From Bin52 sp965213935 (lineage in GTDB: Bacteria; Pseudomonadota; Alphaproteobacteria; Thalassobaculales; Thalassobaculaceae), in contig CBDCAO010000012.1 in NCBI GenBank assembly GCA_965213935.1, positions 2,666,001-2,730,000 of the forward strand: a stretch of 64,000 bases of DNA. The letters are read 5' to 3'. This document shows, one piece after another, positions 16,847-24,521 of the stretch (within the stretch, counting starts at the first letter, position 1; every line of letters begins with the position of its first letter). A program made the translations under genes and the position numbers. The notes beneath the pieces are model-generated. The model searched no databases. It saw only the letters and a program-made list of their open reading frames with translations, and was not told the origin of the DNA.

Positions 16847-16952
16847 GCGCCGGGCGGAGAAGCCGTTGGCGATGTCGTACGGGCAGACCGCATGCCGGCA
16901 TGGTGGACCTCAGGCATTTTCAAGCTGACCCACTACCCGCCTGCCCGGATGC

Positions 16953-16981
16953 TTGACGGCTCCGGCAGGACCACACTATGG
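16953..16981 (+). promoter_or_regulatory. Probable sigma-70 promoter for leuA
   Basis: TTGACG at 16953-16958, a 17-base spacer and CTATGG at 16976-16981. The expected transcription start is near 16988. The promoter lies seven bases beyond the right direct repeat of the NYN cassette, so the insertion may have removed upstream control sites. Confidence 0.5.
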
Positions 16982-16989
16982 TCACCGCC

Positions 16990-17046
16990 ATGGCAACCCT
17001 CACGGCACGCAGCTTCGGCCTTCGACTTACGAACCCGGCTCCCTAG
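16990..17046 (+). CDS. Possible leaderless leader peptide upstream of leuA
   Basis: An 18-codon frame, MATLTARSFGLRLTNPAP, starts about two bases after the predicted transcription start and ends at TAG. It has three Leu codons, two of them CTT, which is rare in this GC-rich DNA. After the stop, CCTGC and GCAGG (about 17057-17086) could pair with interior matches, but no strong U-run follows. This fits ribosome-mediated attenuation of leuA in outline only; chance is a real alternative. Confidence 0.3.
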   Translation: MATLTARSFGLRLTNPAP

Positions 17047-17198
17047 GGAGTCCGGGACAGACCTGCCAACCGGCCGTACGCGTTCCGCAGGGTACCATTT
17101 CCCCATGACATCACCGTTCGACCATGCACGCGGAACCGCAACGCGCCTGAATCGACCCGACCCGGGCCGTCCCGGCCCGGTCCAGGAGTGACACCGCC

Positions 17199-18899
17199 AT
17201 GAGACGCATGCCGATCGAAAAATACCAACCGTTTCCCGCCATCGACAGACCTGTCCGACGATGGCCCGGCCGGGAGATCACCCGGGCCCCCGTCTGGTGC
17301 AGCGTGGACCTGCGCGACGGGAACCAGGCCCTGGTCGATCCGATGGACGGGCCACGCAAGCACCGCATGTTCGCAACCCTGGTGACTATGGGGTTCAAGG
17401 AAATCGAGGTCGGGTTTCCCGCCGCCTCCGAGACCGATTTCAACTTCGTGCGCGAGATCATCGAGCAGGACCGGATTCCGCAGGACGTGACGATCCAGGT
17501 CCTCACGCAGGCGCGCGAGGAACTGATCCAGCGCACCTTCGAAAGCCTCGTCGGCGCCGCCAACTGCATCGTGCACCTGTACAACTCCACCAGCACCCTG
17601 CAGCGCCGCGTGGTGTTCGAATCGGACCGCGCCGGCGTGAAGGCGATCGCAACCGACGGCGCGCGGATGGTCCGCGACCGGATCGACATCCTGACACGGG
17701 GCGGATCGAACGTGCGCCTGCAATACTCGCCGGAGAGCTTTACCGGGACCGAACTCGACTACGCGATGGAGGTGTGCGAGGCGGTGATGGACATCTGGAT
17801 GCCGACACCGCAGTCGCCCACCATCATCAATCTGCCATCGACGGTGGAGATGTCCACACCCAACATCTACGCCGACCAGATCGAGTGGATGAACGACAAT
17901 TTCCGGCAGCGTGACCACGTGGTCCTGTCGGTCCATCCGCACAACGACCGCGGTACCGCGGTCGCGGCTGCGGAGCTCGCACAGATGGCCGGCGCGGAAC
18001 GCGTAGAGGGAACGCTGTTCGGCAACGGGGAACGGACCGGCAACGTCGACCTTGTCACCCTGGGGCTGAACCTGTTCACCCAGGGCGTTGATCCCGGACT
18101 CGATTTCACGCGAATCAACGGGCTGATGGAAACGGCCGAACACTGCACCGGCCTGCCGATCCACCCACGCCACCCCTATGCCGGGGAACTGGTCCACACC
18201 GCATTCTCGGGCTCGCACCAGGACGCGATCAACAAGGGCATGAAGGCCATGGATTCGGCGAACAGCCCGCTGTTCCAGGTCCCCTACCTGCCGGTCGATC
18301 CCAAGGACATCGGGCGTACCTACGAGGCGATCATCCGGGTCAACAGCCAGTCCGGCAAGGGTGGACTGGCCTACATCCTGGAAGCCGACTACGCTATCCG
18401 GCTGCCCAAGCGGGCCCAGTCCCAGTTCAGCCAGGTGATCCAGCGCATCACCGACGCGACCAGCCGGGAAATCTCGACGGCCGAGATCTGGGACACCTTC
18501 CGCGCGGAATTCCTCGACCAGGACGGTCCGTTCCGCCTGGTCTCGTTCAAGGCGACGCCGGCGTCACGAAGGAACGAGCTCGAGCGGGTCACGGCGGTGG
18601 TGGCGCGCGGGGAGCGGGAACACACGATCACCGGGACCGGCAACGGTCCGATCGCCGCCTTTGTGCGGGCGGTGCGCGACGAGTTCGGTCTCGCGTTCCG
18701 TCTCGCCGACTACACGGAGCACACCCGCAACACCGGATCCGAAGCCGAGGCGGCTGCCTATATCGAGTTGCTGGTGCCGGACGAGGACGGGCAGAGCGTG
18801 TTCGGCGTCGGCATCGACACCTCCATCACCATGGCTCCGATCCGCGCGGTGGTCAGTGCCATGAACAGGATGCCGGAGCACCACTCCACCGGCACCTGA
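17199..18899 (+). CDS. leuA: 2-isopropylmalate synthase
   Basis: 566 residues, the long (type 2) LeuA form. Start MRRMPIEKYQPF has a GGAG site ten bases upstream. Catalytic-domain motifs are VWCSVDLRDGNQALVDPM near 32-49, VGFPAASETDFNFVREII near 72-89, and the metal-binding HPHNDRGTAVAAAEL near 247-261; GNGERTGNVDL follows. The C-terminal regulatory (LeuA dimer) domain runs from about 430, ending with GVGIDTSITMAPIRAVVSAMNR. It condenses acetyl-CoA with 2-oxoisovalerate, the first step of leucine synthesis, and is normally leucine-inhibited through that domain. It stands alone, convergent with the SDR gene. Confidence 0.95.
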   Translation: MRRMPIEKYQPFPAIDRPVRRWPGREITRAPVWCSVDLRDGNQALVDPMDGPRKHRMFATLVTMGFKEIEVGFPAASETDFNFVREIIEQDRIPQDVTIQVLTQAREELIQRTFESLVGAANCIVHLYNSTSTLQRRVVFESDRAGVKAIATDGARMVRDRIDILTRGGSNVRLQYSPESFTGTELDYAMEVCEAVMDIWMPTPQSPTIINLPSTVEMSTPNIYADQIEWMNDNFRQRDHVVLSVHPHNDRGTAVAAAELAQMAGAERVEGTLFGNGERTGNVDLVTLGLNLFTQGVDPGLDFTRINGLMETAEHCTGLPIHPRHPYAGELVHTAFSGSHQDAINKGMKAMDSANSPLFQVPYLPVDPKDIGRTYEAIIRVNSQSGKGGLAYILEADYAIRLPKRAQSQFSQVIQRITDATSREISTAEIWDTFRAEFLDQDGPFRLVSFKATPASRRNELERVTAVVARGEREHTITGTGNGPIAAFVRAVRDEFGLAFRLADYTEHTRNTGSEAEAAAYIELLVPDEDGQSVFGVGIDTSITMAPIRAVVSAMNRMPEHHSTGT

Positions 18900-18924
18900 C
18901 CGTTTCCCGACACCGGCCGCCCGC

Positions 18925-19716
18925 TCAGACCTCGCGGGTCGGCCGGCCCGGGATATGCGAGTAGAGCGAGTCCACGAACCCGCCGTCGGTCAGGATGTTC
19001 TGTCCGGTCACGTATTCCGCGTCGGGCGAGAGCAGGAAACAGATCACCCGGGCGATGTCCTCCGGCTCTCCAACCCGGCCCCATGGAACCAGGGCGGCAC
19101 GGTCGCGGGCGATCCGGTTGTTCTCGTAGACCTGCCAGGTCAGCGGCGTGCGGATCATGCCGGGCGAGACCGTGTTGACGTTGACGTGATCGCCCGCCCA
19201 CTCCTGGGCCAGCACCTGGCAGAGCGAGATCAGCGCCGCCTTGCTCGGGCTGTAGGCACCCATGCCCGGATGCGCTCCCATTCCCGACATCGAGGCGATG
19301 GCGACCAGTGCGCCCCTGGAGTCGCGCAGCGCCGGCCAGGCCGCCTGGGCGAGCAGCAGGGTGGCGCGGGTATTGACCGCCATCAACCGGTCCCACTGGG
19401 CGACGTCGAGATCGTTGATCGGGGACGGCGCCGTGATCCCGGCGTTGCTCACCACCGCATCGAGGCCGCCGAACTCGTCCATCGCGCCGGCGACCAGACG
19501 GGCGGGAACCGACGGATCCGCCAGGTCGCCGTCGAGAACGATCACCCTGGCGCCGGCATCACCGAGTTCGGCCGCCAGCGCCTCGACCTCCGGCGTCCTC
19601 CTGATCTCGCACGCGGCGATGCACGGAACCTCTCCGCGCGCAAGCACGCGCTCGGTCAGCATGCGGCAGGTGGTGCCGCCGATACCCGGGCTTGCCCCGG
19701 TCACCAGGATGCGCAT
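18925..19716 (-). CDS. SDR-family oxidoreductase
   Basis: 263 residues with NAD(P)-binding TGASPGIGGTTCRML near residue 6, the Asp in DGDLADPS, NAGI near 90, the catalytic Ser region IASMSGMG, and Tyr-x3-Lys in GAYSPSKAALISL near 155. The C-terminus has the substrate-loop PGMIRTPLT and GGFVDSLYSH. It probably oxidises or reduces a secondary alcohol or ketone. It lies 12 bases downstream of the luciferase-like monooxygenase gene and two genes after an alpha/beta hydrolase, so the three form a catabolic operon. Confidence 0.88.
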   Translation of the reverse strand: MRILVTGASPGIGGTTCRMLTERVLARGEVPCIAACEIRRTPEVEALAAELGDAGARVIVLDGDLADPSVPARLVAGAMDEFGGLDAVVSNAGITAPSPINDLDVAQWDRLMAVNTRATLLLAQAAWPALRDSRGALVAIASMSGMGAHPGMGAYSPSKAALISLCQVLAQEWAGDHVNVNTVSPGMIRTPLTWQVYENNRIARDRAALVPWGRVGEPEDIARVICFLLSPDAEYVTGQNILTDGGFVDSLYSHIPGRPTREV

Positions 19717-19728
19717 CGCTCCTTCTCC

Positions 19729-20949
19729 TTACCGCGCCGCGGCGCTGCGCTCGGCATGTTCGCCCCAGCGGTTCTCGGGCATCTCCAGAGTGTCGAGCCG
19801 CGGCATGACCTCTTCAGCGAACAACCGCAGGTTGGCACAGGTCTCGTCGTGGGACAGGGTTCCACCCTGGGCCATGATCAGCAGGTGCCCGAAGCCGCCG
19901 ACCTCCCTGTTGAAGGTCCTGATCTGCTCGAACACCTGATCAGGTGTGCCGGCAAACACCGTGCGGGCGTCGATGAATTCCTGCACCGTGGCCTTGGTCG
20001 GGTCGATGGTCCTGCCGTCGACCGTCTGCACCCTGGCCCCGAAGGCGGTCGGTCCCATCTTCAGCAGAGCGACGTTGGCGGCGATCGGGTTGTATCCGGG
20101 CGGGTTCGTGAACGGTTCCGCCACGATCGGCGAGGTCCGCACGTAGCCCGCCACCTCGTCGGCGCGCCGGTGTCCCTCCGCCTCGGTATGGCCGACCCCC
20201 ACCAGCGCGCAGTAGGCAAACCGGTCCAAAGGCGCGGCCCAGCCGAGTTCAGCGGCCCGTTCGCGATAGCCGTCGAACATCGCGCCGGCGATGCCGCCGG
20301 ACAGCAGCGCCGCCGCCACGTGCCGGCGCTCCGCGATCGCCCGGCCGCTGCGGGGACTGAGCGCGGTGATCCAGACCGGAGGATGCGGCTGCTGCCACGG
20401 ACGCGGCCAGATGTTAACCTGGCGGTAGTGATAGTTCTCGCTTTCCCAGTTGAACGGGCCGTCATGCGTGCTCATGGCCTTCAGGATCAGGTCATGCGCC
20501 TCCCAGAACCGGTCCATCAGACGGGCGGGGTTCATGTTGGCGGGCGCAACCTCGTAGGGCGCCCCCTTGACCAGCCCCATCTCGAGACGGCCGCGCGAGA
20601 TCACGTCGATCATCGCCATCTCCTCCGCCACCCTCACCGGGTCGGGCCGGTTGGCGATCGGCGAGCCGAGCAGCAGCAGCCGCGACCTGCTGGTGGTCCG
20701 GGCCAGCACCGCGCCGGCCAGAGGCACGGCAGCGTTGGTGCAGGTGAGCGTGCTGTGGTGCTCGTTGAGCATGATGTCGATGCCGAGTTCGTCGCACAGC
20801 TCGTACTCGGCGAAGTGGCGCTCATAGATGTCAGCACCGGCCACCGGGTCGTAGTGGCTGTTGGGAACGGTCACGCGGAAGGTTCCCATCCGGTGACCGA
20901 CGTCCCACGCCTGGGGATAGGCCATTTCGGAAAAATGCCAGACCCTCAT
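19729..20949 (-). CDS. Luciferase-like (LLM class) flavin-dependent monooxygenase
   Basis: 406 residues starting MRVWHFSEMAYPQAW. The bacterial luciferase TIM-barrel pattern is clear: IDIMLNEHHSTLTCTNAA near 57, LLGSPIANRPDPVRVAEEMAMIDVISRGRLEMGLVKG near 92-128, and HPPVWITALSPRSG near 182. It would use reduced flavin and oxygen to oxidise an organic substrate. It overlaps the alpha/beta hydrolase gene by four bases and precedes an SDR; a paralogous monooxygenase/hydrolase pair lies at 53.3-55.4 kb. An in-frame extension upstream belongs to the hydrolase gene region and is not supported. Confidence 0.9.
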   Translation of the reverse strand: MRVWHFSEMAYPQAWDVGHRMGTFRVTVPNSHYDPVAGADIYERHFAEYELCDELGIDIMLNEHHSTLTCTNAAVPLAGAVLARTTSRSRLLLLGSPIANRPDPVRVAEEMAMIDVISRGRLEMGLVKGAPYEVAPANMNPARLMDRFWEAHDLILKAMSTHDGPFNWESENYHYRQVNIWPRPWQQPHPPVWITALSPRSGRAIAERRHVAAALLSGGIAGAMFDGYRERAAELGWAAPLDRFAYCALVGVGHTEAEGHRRADEVAGYVRTSPIVAEPFTNPPGYNPIAANVALLKMGPTAFGARVQTVDGRTIDPTKATVQEFIDARTVFAGTPDQVFEQIRTFNREVGGFGHLLIMAQGGTLSHDETCANLRLFAEEVMPRLDTLEMPENRWGEHAERSAAAR

Positions 20950-21728
20950 GACACCGTCTCCTCGCTCCAGCTGATGATCCTGTTCGCGCTCGCGCCAGGC
21001 TGCTCGACCGCCGGATAGTGTCCGGCATCGCGAACGAGTTCGAAGGTGGCATCCGGCAGTGCCGCGGCCCAGTTTCGGCCGTAGTCGGGTGTCACCATAC
21101 GGTCCTGCTCGCCCCACAACACCAGTGCCGGCACGTTGATTCGGTGCAGCCAGCGCCGCAACACGGGGTTGTGCATGTAGGGCTTCCAGCCGAACAGCGC
21201 GAAACTCTCGCGGTTTCGCACCAGTGCCGCGAGTTCCTGATCGCTCATCGTGGCGGTGTCCCGCCGTGCGCGGGACGAATCGGCGTACAGGGTCTCGACG
21301 AGGTCCGCCTCGCCCATTGCGTGGATGTCGGCGATCTCCCGTGTGAGGTGATCACCGAACTTCAGCCCCGGCGCGTCGATCAGCACCAGTCTGCGGATCC
21401 GTTCCGTCGAGCGCACCGCCATTTCGGCGGCAACCCATCCCCCCAGACACGAGCCGGCCAGCAGGGCATCGTCGAGGCCGAACTCCGCCAGCAGGTCGAG
21501 GCCGAAACAGGCAAGGTCGTCAACCACGCTCCAGCTGCGGGGAAGCTCCGTCGCCCCGAACCCCGGCAGATCCGGGGCGATCACCCGGTAGCGTTCGGCC
21601 AGGTGTCCGACGAAGGCTTCGTGACCGGTCAGTCCGAACCCGCCATGAAGGTAGACCAGCGGCCGGCCCCTTCCCGCTTCGAGGAACGTGACGGTCACGT
21701 CCCGGATCACACGCTGCTTCAGTTCCAT
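20946..21728 (-). CDS. Alpha/beta hydrolase with cysteine at the nucleophile position
   Basis: 260 residues. HG motif LVYLHGGFGLTGHE near 25-38 forms the oxyanion region; the nucleophile elbow is LAGSCLGGWVAAEM near 92-105, where relatives have G-x-S-x-G-G, so the nucleophile slot is Cys rather than Ser. The acid is in WGEQDRMVTP near 210 and the His in RDAGHYPAVEQPG near 238. The layout fits C-C bond or ester hydrolases in which the nucleophile varies. It overlaps the monooxygenase start by four bases and probably acts on that enzyme's product. The enzyme may still be active with Cys, as in dienelactone hydrolase. Confidence 0.85.
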   Translation of the reverse strand: MELKQRVIRDVTVTFLEAGRGRPLVYLHGGFGLTGHEAFVGHLAERYRVIAPDLPGFGATELPRSWSVVDDLACFGLDLLAEFGLDDALLAGSCLGGWVAAEMAVRSTERIRRLVLIDAPGLKFGDHLTREIADIHAMGEADLVETLYADSSRARRDTATMSDQELAALVRNRESFALFGWKPYMHNPVLRRWLHRINVPALVLWGEQDRMVTPDYGRNWAAALPDATFELVRDAGHYPAVEQPGASANRIISWSEETVS

Positions 21729-21984
21729 CGGCTCACTCGTTGACCTGTCCGGGGCCCGGCGCGGGAGCAGGTGCTCCGTGCAACGCCAAGCCTTGGCGCA
21801 TTGGTTCGCCTTCGCGGCGGACTGTCAAGCCGCCGGAGATCCGCCTGACGGCAGTGGCGGCGTACGCCGGCCTCACCGTTCGACAGGCATCAGACACGTG
21901 ATTGTCCCGGACGCCGTGACTTGATTGCGACGCGGCTTTGCGGTCTGATCAGGGCCGTGGCACCTACAGCCCGGAAGGATCACG

Positions 21985-23256
21985 ATGTCGGCCGACACAG
22001 AACAGACGAGCACAGGCACGGCGCCGATTTCCTGGCCAGAGGAAGGGGTGACCAGGGTTCCGTACCAGCTGTTTTCCGACCCCCGGATCTACGCGATGGA
22101 GCAGGAGCGGATCTTTCGCGGTCCGGTCTGGCACTTCCTGTGCCTTGAACTCGAGGTCGCCAACCCGGGGGACTACCGCACCGGGTTCGTGGGCGAGACC
22201 CCCGTCATTGTGGCCCGCAACCGGACCGGCGACATCCATGCCATGGTCAACCGCTGTGCCCACAAGGGCGCGCTGGTCTGTCACAAGGAGCGCGGCAACG
22301 CGAAGACGCTGTCCTGCGTCTACCATTCCTGGACCTACGACCTCGAGGGCCGGCTCATGGGGCTGGCGTTCCGCGACGGGCTGAAGGGCAAGGGCGGAAT
22401 GCCGAAGGGCTTCCGGACCAGCGACCACCGGTTGCAGCCGATTCGCACCGAGGTCTACGCCGGCATCGTCTTCGGGACCTTCCATGCGGACACGCCCGAC
22501 GTCGAAACCTTCTTCGGCCCGGCCATGTGCCGCATCCTGCAGCGCAACCTGTCGAGGCCGCTGCGGTTGCTCGGCTATCACAGCCAGATGATCCACAACA
22601 ACTGGAAGCTCTACGCCGAGAACGTGCGCGATTCCTACCACGCCACGCTGCTCCATACCTTCTACACCACCTTCAGGATCAATCGGCTCGACATGGACGG
22701 CGGTATCCGTATCGCCGACGCTCCGCAGCCCTGGCATCACCTGTCGTTCGCCCGGCGCGCCACCTTCGAGGCGGCGGAGGAATACACCACCGCCCAGGTG
22801 CACTCGGCCAACTACGAGACGCGGCTCAACGGTCCCGAACTGCTGGAGACCTGGGAGGAGTTCGACGACGGCATCACCCACGCGATCCAGGCGCTGTTCC
22901 CGACGCTCACCATCCAGTTCACCCTGAACTCGCTTGCGGTGCGCTGGTTCACCCCGCGCGGCGTGGACCGGACCGAGCTGTTCTGGATGTATCTCGGCTA
23001 TGCGGATGACGAGGACGACGAGCGGCAGATGCGGGTCATGCAGGCCAATCTCACCGGGGCCGCCGGCCTGGTCAGTCTCGAGGACGGCTGCATCAACGAG
23101 TTCGTGCAACGCGGAACCCGCGGCAGCACGCCCGACGACAGGGCGTTCATGGAGATGGGCGGGACCTCGGTCGAGTCGAGCGAGGGATCGCGCGCTACCG
23201 AAGTGGCGATCCGCGGTTTCTGGCAGGGGTACAGGGAGATCATGGGTCTTGGCTGA
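21985..23256 (+). CDS. Rieske-type aromatic-ring-hydroxylating oxygenase, alpha subunit
   Basis: 423 residues starting MSADTEQTSTG. The Rieske [2Fe-2S] site is NRCAHKGALVC then CVYHSWTYD (C-x-H then C-x2-H, about 88-114). The mononuclear iron site is NWKLYAENVRDSYHATLLH near 205-223 (Asp-x2-His-x4-His). It inserts oxygen into an aromatic or related substrate with electrons from a reductase and ferredoxin; none is encoded nearby. It overlaps the small-subunit gene. The substrate is not predictable; the sequence resembles the anthranilate/salicylate-type branch in general form only. Confidence 0.9.
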   Translation: MSADTEQTSTGTAPISWPEEGVTRVPYQLFSDPRIYAMEQERIFRGPVWHFLCLELEVANPGDYRTGFVGETPVIVARNRTGDIHAMVNRCAHKGALVCHKERGNAKTLSCVYHSWTYDLEGRLMGLAFRDGLKGKGGMPKGFRTSDHRLQPIRTEVYAGIVFGTFHADTPDVETFFGPAMCRILQRNLSRPLRLLGYHSQMIHNNWKLYAENVRDSYHATLLHTFYTTFRINRLDMDGGIRIADAPQPWHHLSFARRATFEAAEEYTTAQVHSANYETRLNGPELLETWEEFDDGITHAIQALFPTLTIQFTLNSLAVRWFTPRGVDRTELFWMYLGYADDEDDERQMRVMQANLTGAAGLVSLEDGCINEFVQRGTRGSTPDDRAFMEMGGTSVESSEGSRATEVAIRGFWQGYREIMGLG

Positions 23257-23758
23257 GCAGGACATTCCGGACGGGGAGGAACTGCAGGTCGATCCGGCGC
23301 TGCGTGCGCGGATCGGCGACTTCCTGCTTGATGTCGTGCATGCGATCGATGACGACCGGCTCGAAGCCTTGCCGCAGTTCTTCACCGAGCAGGCGACCTA
23401 CCGCATCACTACCCGGGAGAGCGAGGAAGCCGGCCTGCCGATCGGCATCATGGCCTGCGCCAGCCGTGGCATGCTCGAGGACCGGATCAAGGCGTTGCGG
23501 ACCGCGAACATCTTCGAACCGCACACCTACTGCCATTTGCTGGGATCCTCGAGGTTGCGTCTCGTGGCCCCGGACCTGGTCACCGCACGCACCAACTTTT
23601 CGGTCATCCGCACCATGCAGAGCGGCGAGTCGATCCTGTTTGCCGCCGGCCGGTACCAGGACGAGATCGTGATCGGACGCGAGCGGCCCCTTCTGGGCTC
23701 GCGCACGGTGGTGCTCGAGTCGCGCCGCATCGATGTCCTGCTCGTCATCCCGATCTGA
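23249..23758 (+). CDS. Ring-hydroxylating oxygenase, beta (small) subunit
   Basis: 169 residues from a TTG start that overlaps the alpha-subunit stop by eight bases and has GGGAG about ten bases upstream; no ATG or GTG start is suitably placed. The fold is cystatin/NTF2-like: LEALPQFFTEQATYRIT near 38-54, then RIKALRTANIFEPHTYCHLLGSSRL near 75-100, characteristic of this subunit. It is structural and stabilises the alpha3-beta3 hexamer. The overlap argues for co-translation with the alpha subunit. Confidence 0.85.
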   Translation: MAEQDIPDGEELQVDPALRARIGDFLLDVVHAIDDDRLEALPQFFTEQATYRITTRESEEAGLPIGIMACASRGMLEDRIKALRTANIFEPHTYCHLLGSSRLRLVAPDLVTARTNFSVIRTMQSGESILFAAGRYQDEIVIGRERPLLGSRTVVLESRRIDVLLVIPI

Positions 23759-23838
23759 TGTCCGGCGGGCACGACGTGTGACAGCACCCCGTCGCTGCTG
23801 ATAGTGTTCCGGCCGGATACGACCTGCCTGGTGCGATT

Positions 23839-24513
23839 GTGCCGATGCCGATCCTGTATCACCTTCCCTTCGACCCGTTCTGCCGCAAGGTCCGGATCAT
23901 CCTCGCGGAAAAGCAGATCGAGGCCGAACTGGTCACCGAACAGCCGTGGCTCAAGCGACAGGAGTTCCTGCACATCAATCCGGCAGGCGAGGTGCCGGTC
24001 CTGCATGAACCGGGCAAGTTGTCGCTCTCTCCTTCCCAGGTCATTGCCGAGTACCTTGAAGAGACCCTGACCGCCGTACCGCTCCTGCCCTCGCACCCGA
24101 CGGCGCGAGCCGAGATCAGGCGCCTGTGCGCCTGGTTCGATCGCAAGTTCCATGAAGAGGTCACGAGCCGGCTGGTCGAAGAGAAGCTCAGTCGCCACCT
24201 TACCGGCAGGACCGAGCCGAACAGTGCGAGAATCCGTACCGGGTACACCAACATCGACCTGCATCTGTCCTACATCAACCTGCTGGCCGAGGAGCGGAAC
24301 TGGCTCGGTGGCAACCAGTTCTCGCTCGCCGACATCTCGGCAGCCGCCCACCTGTCGTGTCTCGACTACCTCGGTGACGTGCCGTGGCATGATCACCTCG
24401 ACGCCAAGAACTGGTATTCCCGCGTCAAGTCGCGGCCGAGCTTCCAGTCGCTGCTGCGTGATGTCATCCCCGGGCAGCGGCCGCCTTCCCATTACGCCGA
24501 CATCGACTTCTGA
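23839..24513 (+). CDS. FzlA-like glutathione-S-transferase-fold protein
   Basis: 224 residues. An ATG two codons downstream of the GTG (MPILYHLPF) is the alternative start. N-terminal thioredoxin-like domain: FDPFCRKVRIILAEK near 12-26 and NPAGEVPVL near 52. A helical C-terminal domain follows, with FSLADISAAAHLSCLDYLGDV. The tail PPSHYADIDF resembles the conserved C-terminus of alphaproteobacterial FzlA, a GST-fold protein that binds FtsZ and is needed for constriction. That assignment rests on the N-terminal pattern and tail; a plain glutathione transferase is the alternative. Confidence 0.65.
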   Translation: MPMPILYHLPFDPFCRKVRIILAEKQIEAELVTEQPWLKRQEFLHINPAGEVPVLHEPGKLSLSPSQVIAEYLEETLTAVPLLPSHPTARAEIRRLCAWFDRKFHEEVTSRLVEEKLSRHLTGRTEPNSARIRTGYTNIDLHLSYINLLAEERNWLGGNQFSLADISAAAHLSCLDYLGDVPWHDHLDAKNWYSRVKSRPSFQSLLRDVIPGQRPPSHYADIDF

Positions 24514-24521
24514 CCCGCCGC

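Larger units (their letters stand above)
16072..16935. mobile_element. Transposed cassette carrying an NYN-domain gene
   Basis: An 864-base unit bounded by a perfect 13-bp inverted repeat, TAGTGGGTCAGCT at 16072-16084 and AGCTGACCCACTA at 16923-16935. The ten bases CCCGCCTGCC occur as a direct repeat just outside both ends (16060-16069 and 16936-16945), like a target-site duplication; two extra bases (GA) separate the left copy from the repeat. Joining the flanks rebuilds a continuous sequence. It holds no transposase, only a broken NYN-domain gene and a hairpin, so it would need a transposase supplied elsewhere. The family is unknown; a 10-bp duplication is unusual for most IS families. Confidence 0.7.

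Noticed and set aside
17158..17182. Hairpin just before the leuA ribosome-binding site
   Set aside because: The GC-rich match (GACCCGGGCC / GGCCCGGTC) has a bulge and is common by chance at this base composition; no regulatory claim made.
18955..21018. A 687-codon plus-strand open frame
   Set aside because: It lies opposite the SDR and LLM genes, has no family resemblance and shows typical shadow composition.
21964..23385. A 473-codon minus-strand frame
   Set aside because: Opposite a clear Rieske oxygenase alpha subunit; no independent support.
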